NCBI GenBank assembly: GCA_013298815.1
Contig: JAAFJF010000001.1
Coordinates: forward strand, 1 to 64,000
DNA: 64,000 nucleotides
Origin: Polaromonas sp.
GTDB taxonomy: Bacteria > Pseudomonadota > Gammaproteobacteria > Burkholderiales > Burkholderiaceae_C
Reading direction: 5' to 3'
Below, in pieces: positions 29,804 to 38,311 of this stretch (position 1 is its first letter; the number at the start of each line of letters is the position of its first letter). A program made the position numbers and the translations under genes. Under the pieces are notes generated by a model that was not told the DNA's origin, searched no databases, and was given only the letters and a program-made list of their open reading frames with translations.

Positions 29804-30868
29804 ATGAATATGCAAGGAATCGATTTATTCAGTGGTGCAGGTGGTATGTCAAGCGGTGCAGCAATGTGTGGCGTGAAAGTTAAGTATGCCGTGGAGTATG
29901 ACCGTGATGCCGCTGATACTTTTGGACTCAATCACAAAGGCGTGACCTTGTTCAACAAGGATGTGCGTGAAATGAAGGCATCACATTTCAAAGGACTTGA
30001 TCGGAAACAACCCGTAGTTCTTTTCGGTGGGCCTCCATGCCAAGGTTTCTCCACTTCAAATCAAAAGAATCGTGATGCTAATAATCCAAACAATTGGCTT
30101 TATCGAGAGTATCTGCGCCTAGTTGAAGAGGTTAAACCGGACTGGGTTGTTTTTGAAAATGTTAAAGGCTTGCTTGAAACGGGGGATGGATTTTTCCTTG
30201 CTGCGGTCTTAAATGGCTTCAAAGAGTTGGGGTACACCACCAGCCATTTCGTGCTGAATTCTGCGGACTATGGTGTGCCTCAAAAGCGTAATCGTTTATT
30301 CATTATTGGATCCTTGCATGGCGTTGAAGTTAATAGGCCAACACCGACCACAAAGAAAGCGATCACGGTTGCGCAAGCCTTAAAAGATCTCCCCGCACTT
30401 GAGAATGGTGATTCAATTGATGAGAGGATGTACTGCGCGGCCGCACGTACTAGTTATGCTAAAGCACTTCGAGGTACATTGAAAATATGTCACAACAATT
30501 TCGTGACCTATAACGCCCCACACATAGTTGAGCGATACAGTCATATCCCACAAGGCGGTAACTGGGAAAACATCCCAGAAAAATTAATGAAAAACTACAC
30601 GGATAGAACTAGGTGCCATACGGGTATTTATCGGCGGTTGCGAGAGGATGAGCCGTCAGTAGTTATCGGTAATTTTCGCAAAAATATGTTAGTCCACCCA
30701 TGGCAAGATCGCGGTCTCTCTGTTCGCGAGGCTGCTCGACTGCAATCATTTCCTGATTCATTTATATTTTCTGGCTCAATTGGGTTTCAACAACAACAGG
30801 TTGGCAATGCGGTGCCTCCGCTGCTAGCCAAGGCCATCTTTAATAATATTGTTAAACATAAAGCATGA
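29804..30868 (+). CDS. DNA (cytosine-5)-methyltransferase
   Basis: A 354-residue C5-methylase of the Dcm/HhaI type. Motif I is DLFSGAGGMS (residues 7-16), motif IV is GGPPCQGFST with nucleophile Cys79, motif VI is FENVKGL, motif VIII is QKRNRLF, and motif X is QVGNAVPPLLAKAI. The target recognition region lies between about residues 190 and 290. It is the first of four genes with overlapping stops and starts. No restriction endonuclease is recognised beside it, so it could be the protective partner of an unrecognised effector in the same operon. Confidence 0.93.
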   Translation: MNMQGIDLFSGAGGMSSGAAMCGVKVKYAVEYDRDAADTFGLNHKGVTLFNKDVREMKASHFKGLDRKQPVVLFGGPPCQGFSTSNQKNRDANNPNNWLYREYLRLVEEVKPDWVVFENVKGLLETGDGFFLAAVLNGFKELGYTTSHFVLNSADYGVPQKRNRLFIIGSLHGVEVNRPTPTTKKAITVAQALKDLPALENGDSIDERMYCAAARTSYAKALRGTLKICHNNFVTYNAPHIVERYSHIPQGGNWENIPEKLMKNYTDRTRCHTGIYRRLREDEPSVVIGNFRKNMLVHPWQDRGLSVREAARLQSFPDSFIFSGSIGFQQQQVGNAVPPLLAKAIFNNIVKHKA

Positions 30869-31929
30869 ATTCAATGGCACTTTTACCGCTTGAAAAATTG
30901 TTAGCTAGCAACTGTAGCGATAAATCTAAGTTTCCAAGCATCACCGTCGACTATTGGGCCCAATATATAGGGTTACTTAATTACCTAAAGACGACTATTT
31001 ATCCAAGTATTGACGTTGGGCTTGCAATCAACTCTAAGGACGTGGGATTTTATACCGCTCATAGCCAGGAGCATTTCGATGAGGTCATTCGATATGCGGG
31101 TCAACTTTTAAAAGTTGAGAGTAGTGATGCATCTTCCAAGTTAGAACCTTATGAAATATATGTTTTATTGATCGCAATCCGAATACATGACGCAGGGAAT
31201 ATCTATGGACGAGACGGGCATGAGAGGCAGTGTTTCAAGGTGCTCAAAGATTGCGGTAATATTATTGGCCTTGAGGATACGGAAAAAAGATTTATCGCCA
31301 GTATTGCTGAAGCTCACGGCGGTGTAGTTGGGAATGGGGATAAGGATACGATATCGAAGCTTCCAGAAAGCACTCCGCATAAGACTAATCGAGTTCGCTC
31401 AAGATTAATAGCTTCAATCGTTCGCTTTGCAGATGAAATTTGTGAAAACAGCGGACGTGCTGCAAACCATTTGTTGGTTGAAGGAAAGTTGCCAAGTCAT
31501 AGTGAAATCTTTCATCGATATGCCGCCGCTATAAAGGCAAATTCTATTTCAGGTCAACGCCTAGAAATCCAATATGAAATATCCATTGAAGATGCAATGC
31601 GAACATGGGAATATACAAAAAATGGTAGCTTAACCAACGCCTATTTGATTGATGTGATTTACGACCGTTTAGAAAAAATGGATAGAGAAAGGCGATATTG
31701 CAATCGTTTCTCCAAAGAGGTGTATACCATTGATGAGATTAGGGCGACCATTGTTATTGTTAAAGTCACTAGCTATTCGTATGATTCAGTGCAAACGATT
31801 GGTGTGGAGCTGCTGGATGCTGGATATCCCGATGAAACGCCTGGACACATAGGGAAACGTTATCCAAATAACAGCGGCGCTAAGGTGCATGAAACATTGC
31901 GCCAACTTCAATCGGAGACTTCAACATGA
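30865..31929 (+). CDS. HD-domain phosphohydrolase-like protein (HD-CE-like)
   Basis: A 354-residue protein with an HD metal-site pattern: His in YTAHSQEHFDEV (66/70), His108-Asp109 in IRIHDAGN, His119 in GRDGHE, His151 in EAHGG, and a later Asp in RFADEICEN. This resembles the HD-CE type found in bacterial conflict systems next to ATPases; the sub-family name is from memory. The C-terminal 150 residues are not recognised. It starts at 30865, overlapping the methyltransferase stop (ATGA), and ends overlapping the ATPase start (ATGA). A phosphohydrolase or nucleotidase effector role is inference. Confidence 0.8.
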   Translation: MNSMALLPLEKLLASNCSDKSKFPSITVDYWAQYIGLLNYLKTTIYPSIDVGLAINSKDVGFYTAHSQEHFDEVIRYAGQLLKVESSDASSKLEPYEIYVLLIAIRIHDAGNIYGRDGHERQCFKVLKDCGNIIGLEDTEKRFIASIAEAHGGVVGNGDKDTISKLPESTPHKTNRVRSRLIASIVRFADEICENSGRAANHLLVEGKLPSHSEIFHRYAAAIKANSISGQRLEIQYEISIEDAMRTWEYTKNGSLTNAYLIDVIYDRLEKMDRERRYCNRFSKEVYTIDEIRATIVIVKVTSYSYDSVQTIGVELLDAGYPDETPGHIGKRYPNNSGAKVHETLRQLQSETST

Positions 31930-33755
31930 ATACCGAACTTAGCGCAAATCCTTTTGCAGTACCAACTCCAGAAAATTTAACGGCAGACGAAGTTTTTGAG
32001 CTCTTTGTCCCATATCCTGAATTTGAAAATTTACAGGTTGGAGGGCATCAATTTTTACATGGTCATCGTGGCAGCGGAAAAAGCATGATGTTCAGAATGA
32101 TGTCACCTGATAGTCAAATGAAATGGCTTGGCTGTGATTTTTCAAATTTGCCATACTTTGGAGTTTATCTCTCTATTAAAACGACTGAGTTAAATAACCC
32201 GGAGTACTTGCGATTAGAAAGTGAAATTGCTGGTTCAATTCTTTCTGAACATGTTTTGGCAACAAAATTTCTTAGTGTATTTTTTAGTGCTGTTAATAAA
32301 TATTGTTTAGAAAATATTTCCAATAATAAACTTGATGCGAAGCTTCAAGAATTAATAAATATTACTTTGTTTAATAAACTCAAGTACGCAGGATGGGACG
32401 AGATTAAAAATCCATTGATTACAAGCAATCTACAAACATCAAAACAAATAATTGAATATGTTATTAATATAATTGATCAAATACATGCCAGTAGTGTTCA
32501 GTATATTAAAAGACGCTCCTTTAGCACTGAAATTCAAGCATATCAGGGCGTACTTTTAGGTTTTCAGGATGTATTGTTGCCCGTGATCAAAGAAATCTCG
32601 CATGCTGGAATTTTGCCTAAAAATGCGCGTGTATTTTTTTTGCTAGATGATGCAGATAATTTGAATAAGCAGCAAACTCAAATTTTAAATACTTGGGTAT
32701 CGTATAGGACAACCGATACCATTTCACTTAAAATTTCAACCCAGTTAAACTATAAAACGTATAAAACAACTTCGGGGATTCGAATTGAAGCTCCTCATGA
32801 TTTTTCGTCTATTAACTTCACGGCTGTGCAAACAGGTTCAGTAAAGGAACGCTACCCAGAACTGGTTAGAAAAATTGTTATTAAAAGACTGGAAAAATAT
32901 GGCACACCTAATACAAATCCAGAGTCATTTTTCCCCTCCGATCTAGAGCAAGTTGAAGCAATTCAACTGATCGCAAAAGAGAAAGTAAATAGCTGGCAAC
33001 CAGGAAAATCAGGCTATCGACCAGAAGATGATGCCTATCGAACTGCTAGACCAGAATTTATCCGTCGTTTGTCCGGCTCATCAAAACAGACTTCAACATA
33101 TAAATATGCTGGATTTCACCAACTAATACACGTGTCATCAGGAATCATTCGATTTTTTCTTGAGCCTGCTGCCCGAATGTTCACCGAGCAATTGCGTAAG
33201 AATGCAGACGGCAAATTTCTGCTCGAGATATCGCCAACCATCCAAGATCAAGAGTTAAGAAAGCAAGCTGATCAATTACTTCTACACGAATTTGAAAGTC
33301 TTGAAAATGAAGTGGATCCATCGATTAAAGTAAATGAAGTGGTACAACTACGCAACCTTATTAATGGTATCGGTGCAATTTTTAAAGCACACATCATGGA
33401 CGAGATGGCGTCGCAACGTCGCGTGTTTGCCTTCACAATAAGTGAGCGTATGCCATCTAAAGAGCTCAAAAATGTTTTGAAACTGGGTGTTGTCCAAGGC
33501 TATTTTTACGAAGGTAGCATAGGTTCAAAGAGCGGACTAGGTCGAGAAATGCTTTATGTTCTTACAAGAAGATTAGCTCCAGCATTCTCACTTGATCCAA
33601 TTGGATTTTCAGGTTATATCTCTTTAAAAAGCAGCTTGCTTGAAGAGATGTGCGAAGATCCAAAGAAATGGGTTAATAGACTAAAAGTAAAAGGTACGCA
33701 AGCTATTGAGAATGATCCACAACAATCATTTTTAGATGGGATTGAAAATGAATAA
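31926..33755 (+). CDS. P-loop ATPase (ORC/CDC6-like AAA or STAND-like)
   Basis: A 609-residue ATPase. Walker A is GHRGSGKS (residues 46-53) and Walker B is VFFLLDDAD (236-243), with a long insertion between them. The sequence LLDDADNLNKQQ, followed by an IST strand, recalls ORC/CDC6-type AAA proteins. The C-terminal half is helical with no recognised domain. It overlaps both neighbours (4 nt with the HD gene; 8 nt with the next gene). The coding sequence is visibly AT-rich compared with the lip genes. It may be the sensor or motor of the four-gene system; this is inference. Confidence 0.75.
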   Translation: MNTELSANPFAVPTPENLTADEVFELFVPYPEFENLQVGGHQFLHGHRGSGKSMMFRMMSPDSQMKWLGCDFSNLPYFGVYLSIKTTELNNPEYLRLESEIAGSILSEHVLATKFLSVFFSAVNKYCLENISNNKLDAKLQELINITLFNKLKYAGWDEIKNPLITSNLQTSKQIIEYVINIIDQIHASSVQYIKRRSFSTEIQAYQGVLLGFQDVLLPVIKEISHAGILPKNARVFFLLDDADNLNKQQTQILNTWVSYRTTDTISLKISTQLNYKTYKTTSGIRIEAPHDFSSINFTAVQTGSVKERYPELVRKIVIKRLEKYGTPNTNPESFFPSDLEQVEAIQLIAKEKVNSWQPGKSGYRPEDDAYRTARPEFIRRLSGSSKQTSTYKYAGFHQLIHVSSGIIRFFLEPAARMFTEQLRKNADGKFLLEISPTIQDQELRKQADQLLLHEFESLENEVDPSIKVNEVVQLRNLINGIGAIFKAHIMDEMASQRRVFAFTISERMPSKELKNVLKLGVVQGYFYEGSIGSKSGLGREMLYVLTRRLAPAFSLDPIGFSGYISLKSSLLEEMCEDPKKWVNRLKVKGTQAIENDPQQSFLDGIENE

Positions 33756-34725
33756 GGTATTGCTGACAGATTTGAAAAATAAATTTCAGCTAGATCACTA
33801 CGTTCTAATGATTGGCTTGGGCTTCGATCAGCGCTGTTTGTCCGTTATTAATAATTTTCCGCAAAACCGTACTAAAAAAATTGTTGGCATTTCAAATGTT
33901 GGATGGAGTAATTCGAATGGAAAAAATACTGAAGAATTCAAACTAATCACAAATAATAATGCATCCATAATTGGTGAGAATGCAGAATCTATTTTGGATG
34001 TAGCCGACGAACTAGCTAAATATATCATTATTAGCCTTGAAGTGCCTACAAACCAGTTAGTGGTTGATATTACATCTTTATCGCATGAGTTATTAATAAT
34101 CTTAATGGGCATTTTGGCTGCAAATGATGCGCTATCTCGAACTACCTTACTTTATGTCGGGGCAGCACAATACGGTGGAAATTCGGGCAAAGAGGACGTG
34201 TGGCTAAGTAGAGGCGTCAAAACGATCAGATCAGTACTGGGGTTTCCTGGATTTATGTACCCGTCAAAAAAGTTGCATCTAGTTGTGCTGGCTGGTTTTG
34301 AAGTTGAGCGCGCAAACGAGGTCATTTCATGCTACGAACCCTCTTCTCTTTCAATTGGAAAAGGCGGGCGAGATCAATCGGTATCACTAGATCATTTCGA
34401 AAGCAATCAGCTGTTTTTTGATAAATTAAAGTACTTTATTAATGAGCAAAATACGTATAACCAGCACATACATCATTTTGAATTCTCATGTGTTGATCCG
34501 TTACTGACAAAAGAACAAATACTTGACCATGTAGAAAAAATTAAAGCTTCTTCAGATGAAAACGTAGTTATCTGTCCGCTCAACACAAAACTTTCAACTA
34601 TTGGTGTCGCGCTTGCGGCAATTGAAAATCAGACCATACAGGTCTGTTACGCAGAACCAGAAGAGTACAACGTTGAGAATTACTCAACACCTGGCAATGA
34701 AGTGTCAATAATTTCATTTGCCTAA
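33748..34725 (+). CDS. Unknown alpha/beta protein, fourth gene of the MTase-HD-ATPase cluster
   Basis: A 325-residue protein from the ATG at 33748, inside the end of the ATPase gene; a longer frame starts at 33736. It alternates strands and helices in a Rossmann-like manner: YVLMIGLGFDQRCL, LVVDITSLSHELLIILMG, LLYVGAAQYGG, LHLVVLAGFE and VVICPLNTKLSTIGVAL. No family is recognised. It has no signal peptide or membrane helix. Its constant position and coupling to the ATPase imply it is part of the same complex or an effector. Confidence 0.72.
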   Translation: MNKVLLTDLKNKFQLDHYVLMIGLGFDQRCLSVINNFPQNRTKKIVGISNVGWSNSNGKNTEEFKLITNNNASIIGENAESILDVADELAKYIIISLEVPTNQLVVDITSLSHELLIILMGILAANDALSRTTLLYVGAAQYGGNSGKEDVWLSRGVKTIRSVLGFPGFMYPSKKLHLVVLAGFEVERANEVISCYEPSSLSIGKGGRDQSVSLDHFESNQLFFDKLKYFINEQNTYNQHIHHFEFSCVDPLLTKEQILDHVEKIKASSDENVVICPLNTKLSTIGVALAAIENQTIQVCYAEPEEYNVENYSTPGNEVSIISFA

Positions 34726-34990
34726 ATAAACCACATACTTGACCCATTTACACGATGGGCGACAGCTACCGAATAGCGGTCAACTTTAAAAGAACTACCT
34801 AACGACAGCGTTCGAACGAAGATCGCTATAAATGCGTAGCTCAAATCTTGTCTTCAAAGCACCAAAGAAACTGAAAAATCCTGCTAAATACTGATCAAAA
34901 ATTGAATCTGTGGCATTCCTGTGGATTATTTGAGGTTTGAAAATTCTGGCAACTTACAAAAGACAATGACATTATTTAATCTAAAAATTA

Positions 34991-36649
34991 ATGCTCCCAA
35001 TTTCTATTTCCTCCTTCCCAAACGATCAATTTCAATGGCGTGTCGACTGGTTTGGGGATATTGCTTTCCCAGATAGAACCGCACGCCGCAAGCAACCTTC
35101 GGTGTTTGTACACCTTTCCAAGGTCTTAAATGCGGCATTTAGCAACGATTTGGAAGCTCAACTTTCACCAAATTCAACATCTCAAGCACGTTTTCAAAGA
35201 AAAGTTTGGGTATCTGTCGGTACATTACCGCTACTTCGAGTTGGTGATATCTGGCGCAACACAGCTCTTGAGTTTCAACATGACTACGAATTAGAAACCT
35301 TTGAAAACTTGCAAATTGATAGGAACCACAGCAGTCTGATCAAAGCTGGGATCAATATCGATGACAAAGGCTACTTACTGCCCATTGCAGAGCACCCTTG
35401 GCACATGCAATGCACCCAGTCTTATTGTGTGATGGTGAATCTACCTGATGAGAGGCGATTAATTATTCCCTGCATGGAGCTGATACGGTTTTATTTTGGA
35501 TCGTCAAGCAGCTTACTTTCAAAGCTTTTCATGCCTGCGCTGAGTAGGGAAATGCTGTACTCGAACAGTCACTTCAACCAATTTTCAGGAAAACTGAATC
35601 TTGATTTGGCCACGGATATTTCGGGCGCATCAGCAGCTGACATTGGTCGACTGCGTCTAGATCATCAGGCGTGGTTGGCCGCGCTGCAAATTGGCACATC
35701 ATGTCTAGCTGCTTCTACAACTGGTCAACAGGCATATCCCAAAACGTTCTTTCCCTTTGAAGGACAAACTACGCTTATTGCATCAGGTAAATGGTTGTCG
35801 TTTGGTGACAAACCAAAAAGTACCTTTGTGGTTTACAACCTGCGCTCATGCTCGCATCCGTTTCCATTCAAGACCTTGCGCTATGAAACACACTCATCTC
35901 GACCCAAACTGCCAACAAGGTCGTCGACTCAAATGAATGTGCCACCGGCCGATGGCATCTACAAACCCAGAGGTGCCGCGGACGCTAGAGATCAGGGATT
36001 GGTTGAACAAGATGCCTCAGACAATTTGGCACCTAAAACCAAGAAAGTGCGATTTGAGTCCAAGTTTCCTGATTTGAAAAGAAAAACCATTTGGAAGAAC
36101 CTGACCTTGACGGGAGAAAGCAATAGCCTGCCAGGCATCAACCCAAAAATCCCACCCGTTCAGCACGCTTCTGTGGGCGAACCCAGTTCAAGTCGTCGAG
36201 TACGGCCGATTGAATTGGTCGTACTTCAAGATGGCGGTAGAAAGCCAATACCTGAATTCTTACGAGCGACGATTACAGATGTTTCGTCGCTGACCGGGTT
36301 TGACATTGAATTACTCTCTGCAAGTGAGGATGATGGATGGACAGTGCCAGTCACTTTGCTCTCTGATGAAGCTGGGGAAATTGATGCGCGTTTATTTCTT
36401 GAATTAGCAGAAGGCGTTCAGCAATTTCGTCGAGCATGCGTGCTTGCTTTTAAGAAAGACGCAGAGCATTTGTGTGCGGTGGTCATTGAGGCAGAGCTGC
36501 CGCAAGTGAAGCTTTATCCTACAACTGGACAAGATTCCGAGGAAATTTGGCATACGCTTAAGTGCGCGACGAGTGATTTCTTGGCTAAACCAGAAGTTGA
36601 ATTTGAGTCACTTTCTGCACAAATCAATTGGGTTTTTGGGGCGCAATAA
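34991..36649 (+). CDS. Unknown 552-residue island protein
   Basis: I do not recognise a family with confidence. Visible features are an N-terminal WRVDWFGDIAFPDR region, a conserved-looking central stretch YELETFENLQIDRNH, then EHPWHMQCTQS and RLIIPCMELIRFYFGSSSSL, a polar linker (about residues 305-395), and a C-terminal alpha/beta region ending INWVFGAQ. The two-lobed layout and the IPxMELIR-like segment faintly recall TnsE of Tn7, but this is weak. No strong ribosome site precedes the ATG. A fragment of a second copy lies at 29476-29622, suggesting the gene belongs to the mobile layer of the island. It stands alone, 265 bp after the four-gene cluster. Confidence 0.7.
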   Translation: MLPISISSFPNDQFQWRVDWFGDIAFPDRTARRKQPSVFVHLSKVLNAAFSNDLEAQLSPNSTSQARFQRKVWVSVGTLPLLRVGDIWRNTALEFQHDYELETFENLQIDRNHSSLIKAGINIDDKGYLLPIAEHPWHMQCTQSYCVMVNLPDERRLIIPCMELIRFYFGSSSSLLSKLFMPALSREMLYSNSHFNQFSGKLNLDLATDISGASAADIGRLRLDHQAWLAALQIGTSCLAASTTGQQAYPKTFFPFEGQTTLIASGKWLSFGDKPKSTFVVYNLRSCSHPFPFKTLRYETHSSRPKLPTRSSTQMNVPPADGIYKPRGAADARDQGLVEQDASDNLAPKTKKVRFESKFPDLKRKTIWKNLTLTGESNSLPGINPKIPPVQHASVGEPSSSRRVRPIELVVLQDGGRKPIPEFLRATITDVSSLTGFDIELLSASEDDGWTVPVTLLSDEAGEIDARLFLELAEGVQQFRRACVLAFKKDAEHLCAVVIEAELPQVKLYPTTGQDSEEIWHTLKCATSDFLAKPEVEFESLSAQINWVFGAQ

Positions 36650-36766
36650 AGTAGAAACTGTGTTCATTTCGAGCTATCCAAATGAAAACACGCATTTAAC
36701 GCAGCATCAGATATGAAAATAAAGTGGAGCCACTTATTGCAAATACTAGATTACCACGTGACTTGG

Positions 36767-37018
36767 CTATGTGTTTTCTTTTAAATCTGTGAGCTCTTCA
36801 CGCTTTCTCCAACACCATTGCAGTTGTGACTCATCATTCAGCTTGCACAAGCCAGACCAAAGTGCAACCCAAAACTGAATAGTAATTACGAACTCTTTGC
36901 ACATTACCCATGCAATTGGTCTTGTAACGACGGCCACTACTTGCGCTAGCGTAATTGCGCCATCATATGAATCATATGGTCTAAATATCCTTACCGTAGG
37001 TATGCCAAAGCTGAAACG
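36767..37018 (-). pseudogene. Headless open frame, possible gene remnant
   Basis: Minus-strand frame of 83 codons ending at TAG (36767-36769), open back to a TGA at 37019-37021 and lacking a start near its beginning. It would encode GIPTVRIFRPYDSYDG, then a hydrophobic stretch AITLAQVVAVVTRPIAWVM, and WVALWSGLCKL, ending in a charged tail. It may be the C-terminal end of a membrane protein gene. The family is unknown and chance is possible. Confidence 0.35.
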
Positions 37019-37237
37019 TCAGTAATCTACCACTGTTTGCTTTGCACAATAGATAGCATCTAGATTCCAGTACTGACCCAATTTGAACTTCCATTTTGAG
37101 TTTAAAAACCAAGAATGGGTAAGACTTGATGTCAACATATTAAACGGAGTTAACTCTCTGCCACTCTGAAGTGTGATTCGAATACCTCTGAATTTTGAGG
37201 TTGATGTTTGTCTGCAAAAGCGGGTGAAGTTTATATG

Positions 37238-37330
37238 CTACGTACCCGGCCAACTCAACAACTTTTGCGGCTCATCGAACATAGGTGCCAATTGTTGAAT
37301 TACCTGATTAGTAAACATCTGTTGACACAT
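37238..37330 (-). pseudogene. 3' remnant of a second HlyC-type toxin acyltransferase gene
   Basis: The minus strand encodes QQMFTNQVIQQLAPMFDEPQ followed by KLLSWPGT and a TAG stop at 37238-37240. The intact acyltransferase at 48980-49504 ends NVFAGQTIHQLVPMPDEPQ then KMLTWPAVG. At the DNA level GGCTCATC, CATAGG and TTGTTGAAT-like stretches align in register. Only the last ~30 codons are left, so the rest of the gene has been lost. Confidence 0.82.
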
Positions 37331-37492
37331 ATCACAAGCAACTTAGGCTTCGCGTGTCCCAAAGACTATTGACCACGATGGATCTCTTTATGTAACTAAG
37401 TGCTTTAGAATGAAGCTGAAAATATATTAATAAATCCATCTAATTCTTGGCTCATCTCTTTGAGGTCTCGTGTTTACTTAACGACAACCGAC

Positions 37493-37539
37493 AATCAACT
37501 TAAGATCAATGATCTTAAGTTGATTCAGAGGGGTATAAT
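37493..37539 (+). promoter_or_regulatory. Perfect 15-bp palindromic operator with adjacent promoter -10
   Basis: AATCAACTTAAGATC (37493-37507) and GATCTTAAGTTGATT (37511-37525) are perfect inverted repeats with an AAT spacer. A TATAAT -10 box follows at 37534-37539, so the right arm covers the -35 region. This is the layout of a repressor operator, most simply for the wHTH protein encoded just downstream. Confidence 0.7.
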
Positions 37540-37560
37540 AAAGGGCTGTAAGGTAAAAAA

Positions 37561-37594
37561 CCCTAATGCAGATCTGGGGGGCTAGGGCGTCTGC
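37561..37594 (+). ncRNA. Structured 5' leader (possible pseudoknot)
   Basis: CCCTA (37561-37565), GCAGA (37568-37572), TAGGG (37583-37587) and TCTGC (37590-37594) occur in the interlocked order A-B-A'-B', as in an H-type pseudoknot or two exclusive hairpins. It lies in the leader between the -10 box and the wHTH gene. Confidence 0.35.
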
Positions 37595-37642
37595 GTGTAG
37601 CTGCGCTCTTGAGAACAAGCACATTTAATGAAGGCGTTAATC

Positions 37643-38299
37643 ATGACCAAGATCCAAGATGTTTCTCTTGTCATTCAACGGCACATTGATGCAGGTCTTG
37701 TCGTGTCTGAGCGAACAATTGCGGCGTTAGCTCAATTATTATTGGAGACTGTCGCTGATTCAAATAAGGTTTCCTTACAGAGCTTGGATGGACAGCTTAT
37801 AAATTTGGTTAAGGCAGCAATTCGCAAGGTTCCAAGTGATCAGTTAAGTTTGCTTGCAAGTGAACAAGCTCTGGCATCGCCTACAGCTTCTATACATGCG
37901 CTTGGAGTACTTGAGTTAGCACAAACACTGATTTCTCGCGCAAATTGCAAATTGATTGACGAGGGGTTCATTGAGCTTTGTAAAGATACTGATTGCGTTG
38001 AGTTTCTATACAACAAACCACTTACGAATACCGAATTAGCAAAGGCGAATGGTCTGCGGCTTGAAACAGTCAGCCGTAAACTGCACCAGCTTACTGAGGC
38101 TGGTGTAACTGACTTTCGAATGAAAGGCAGAGAACGGTTGAATTTTTTGACGCCGGCTGCGCGCAGCATTTACGATGATCTTTTGCTTGAAGCAAATAAT
38201 CACAAGCAAAATTATGAGGTCGAATCCGTGTTTACCGAACTTATGGAGAAGGTGACTCTTCCCAAACGCTCTTCCTTTTCTATCAACGCTGATAAATAA
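37643..38299 (+). CDS. Winged-helix transcriptional regulator of the MinD-like/nitrilase operon
   Basis: About 218 residues. The C-terminal third has a Crp/MarR-like winged helix: LTNTELAKANGLRLETVSRK (recognition helix) and then a wing around RMKGRERLNFLT. The N-terminal part is helical and unassigned. The ATG at 37643 has GAAGG 8 bp upstream; the earlier ATG at 37628 has no ribosome site. It is the first gene after the palindromic operator and is 12 bp upstream of the MinD-like gene, so it is probably an autorepressor that keeps the operon silent. Confidence 0.75.
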   Translation: MTKIQDVSLVIQRHIDAGLVVSERTIAALAQLLLETVADSNKVSLQSLDGQLINLVKAAIRKVPSDQLSLLASEQALASPTASIHALGVLELAQTLISRANCKLIDEGFIELCKDTDCVEFLYNKPLTNTELAKANGLRLETVSRKLHQLTEAGVTDFRMKGRERLNFLTPAARSIYDDLLLEANNHKQNYEVESVFTELMEKVTLPKRSSFSINADK

Positions 38300-38311
38300 A
38301 GGCGATTCTCG

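Larger units (their letters stand above)
36650..37492. other. Gene-decay region between the 552-residue gene and the wHTH operon
   Basis: No intact gene is seen in these ~840 bp. Two minus-strand remnants lie here: an open frame without start (36767-37018) and the 3' end of an HlyC-type acyltransferase gene (37238-37330). The rest is AT-rich and unassigned. Confidence 0.6.

Noticed and set aside
29804-30868. Calling the cytosine methyltransferase part of a standard type II RM pair
   Set aside because: No restriction endonuclease family is recognised in the neighbouring genes; the HD, ATPase and unknown proteins do not fit a type II enzyme.
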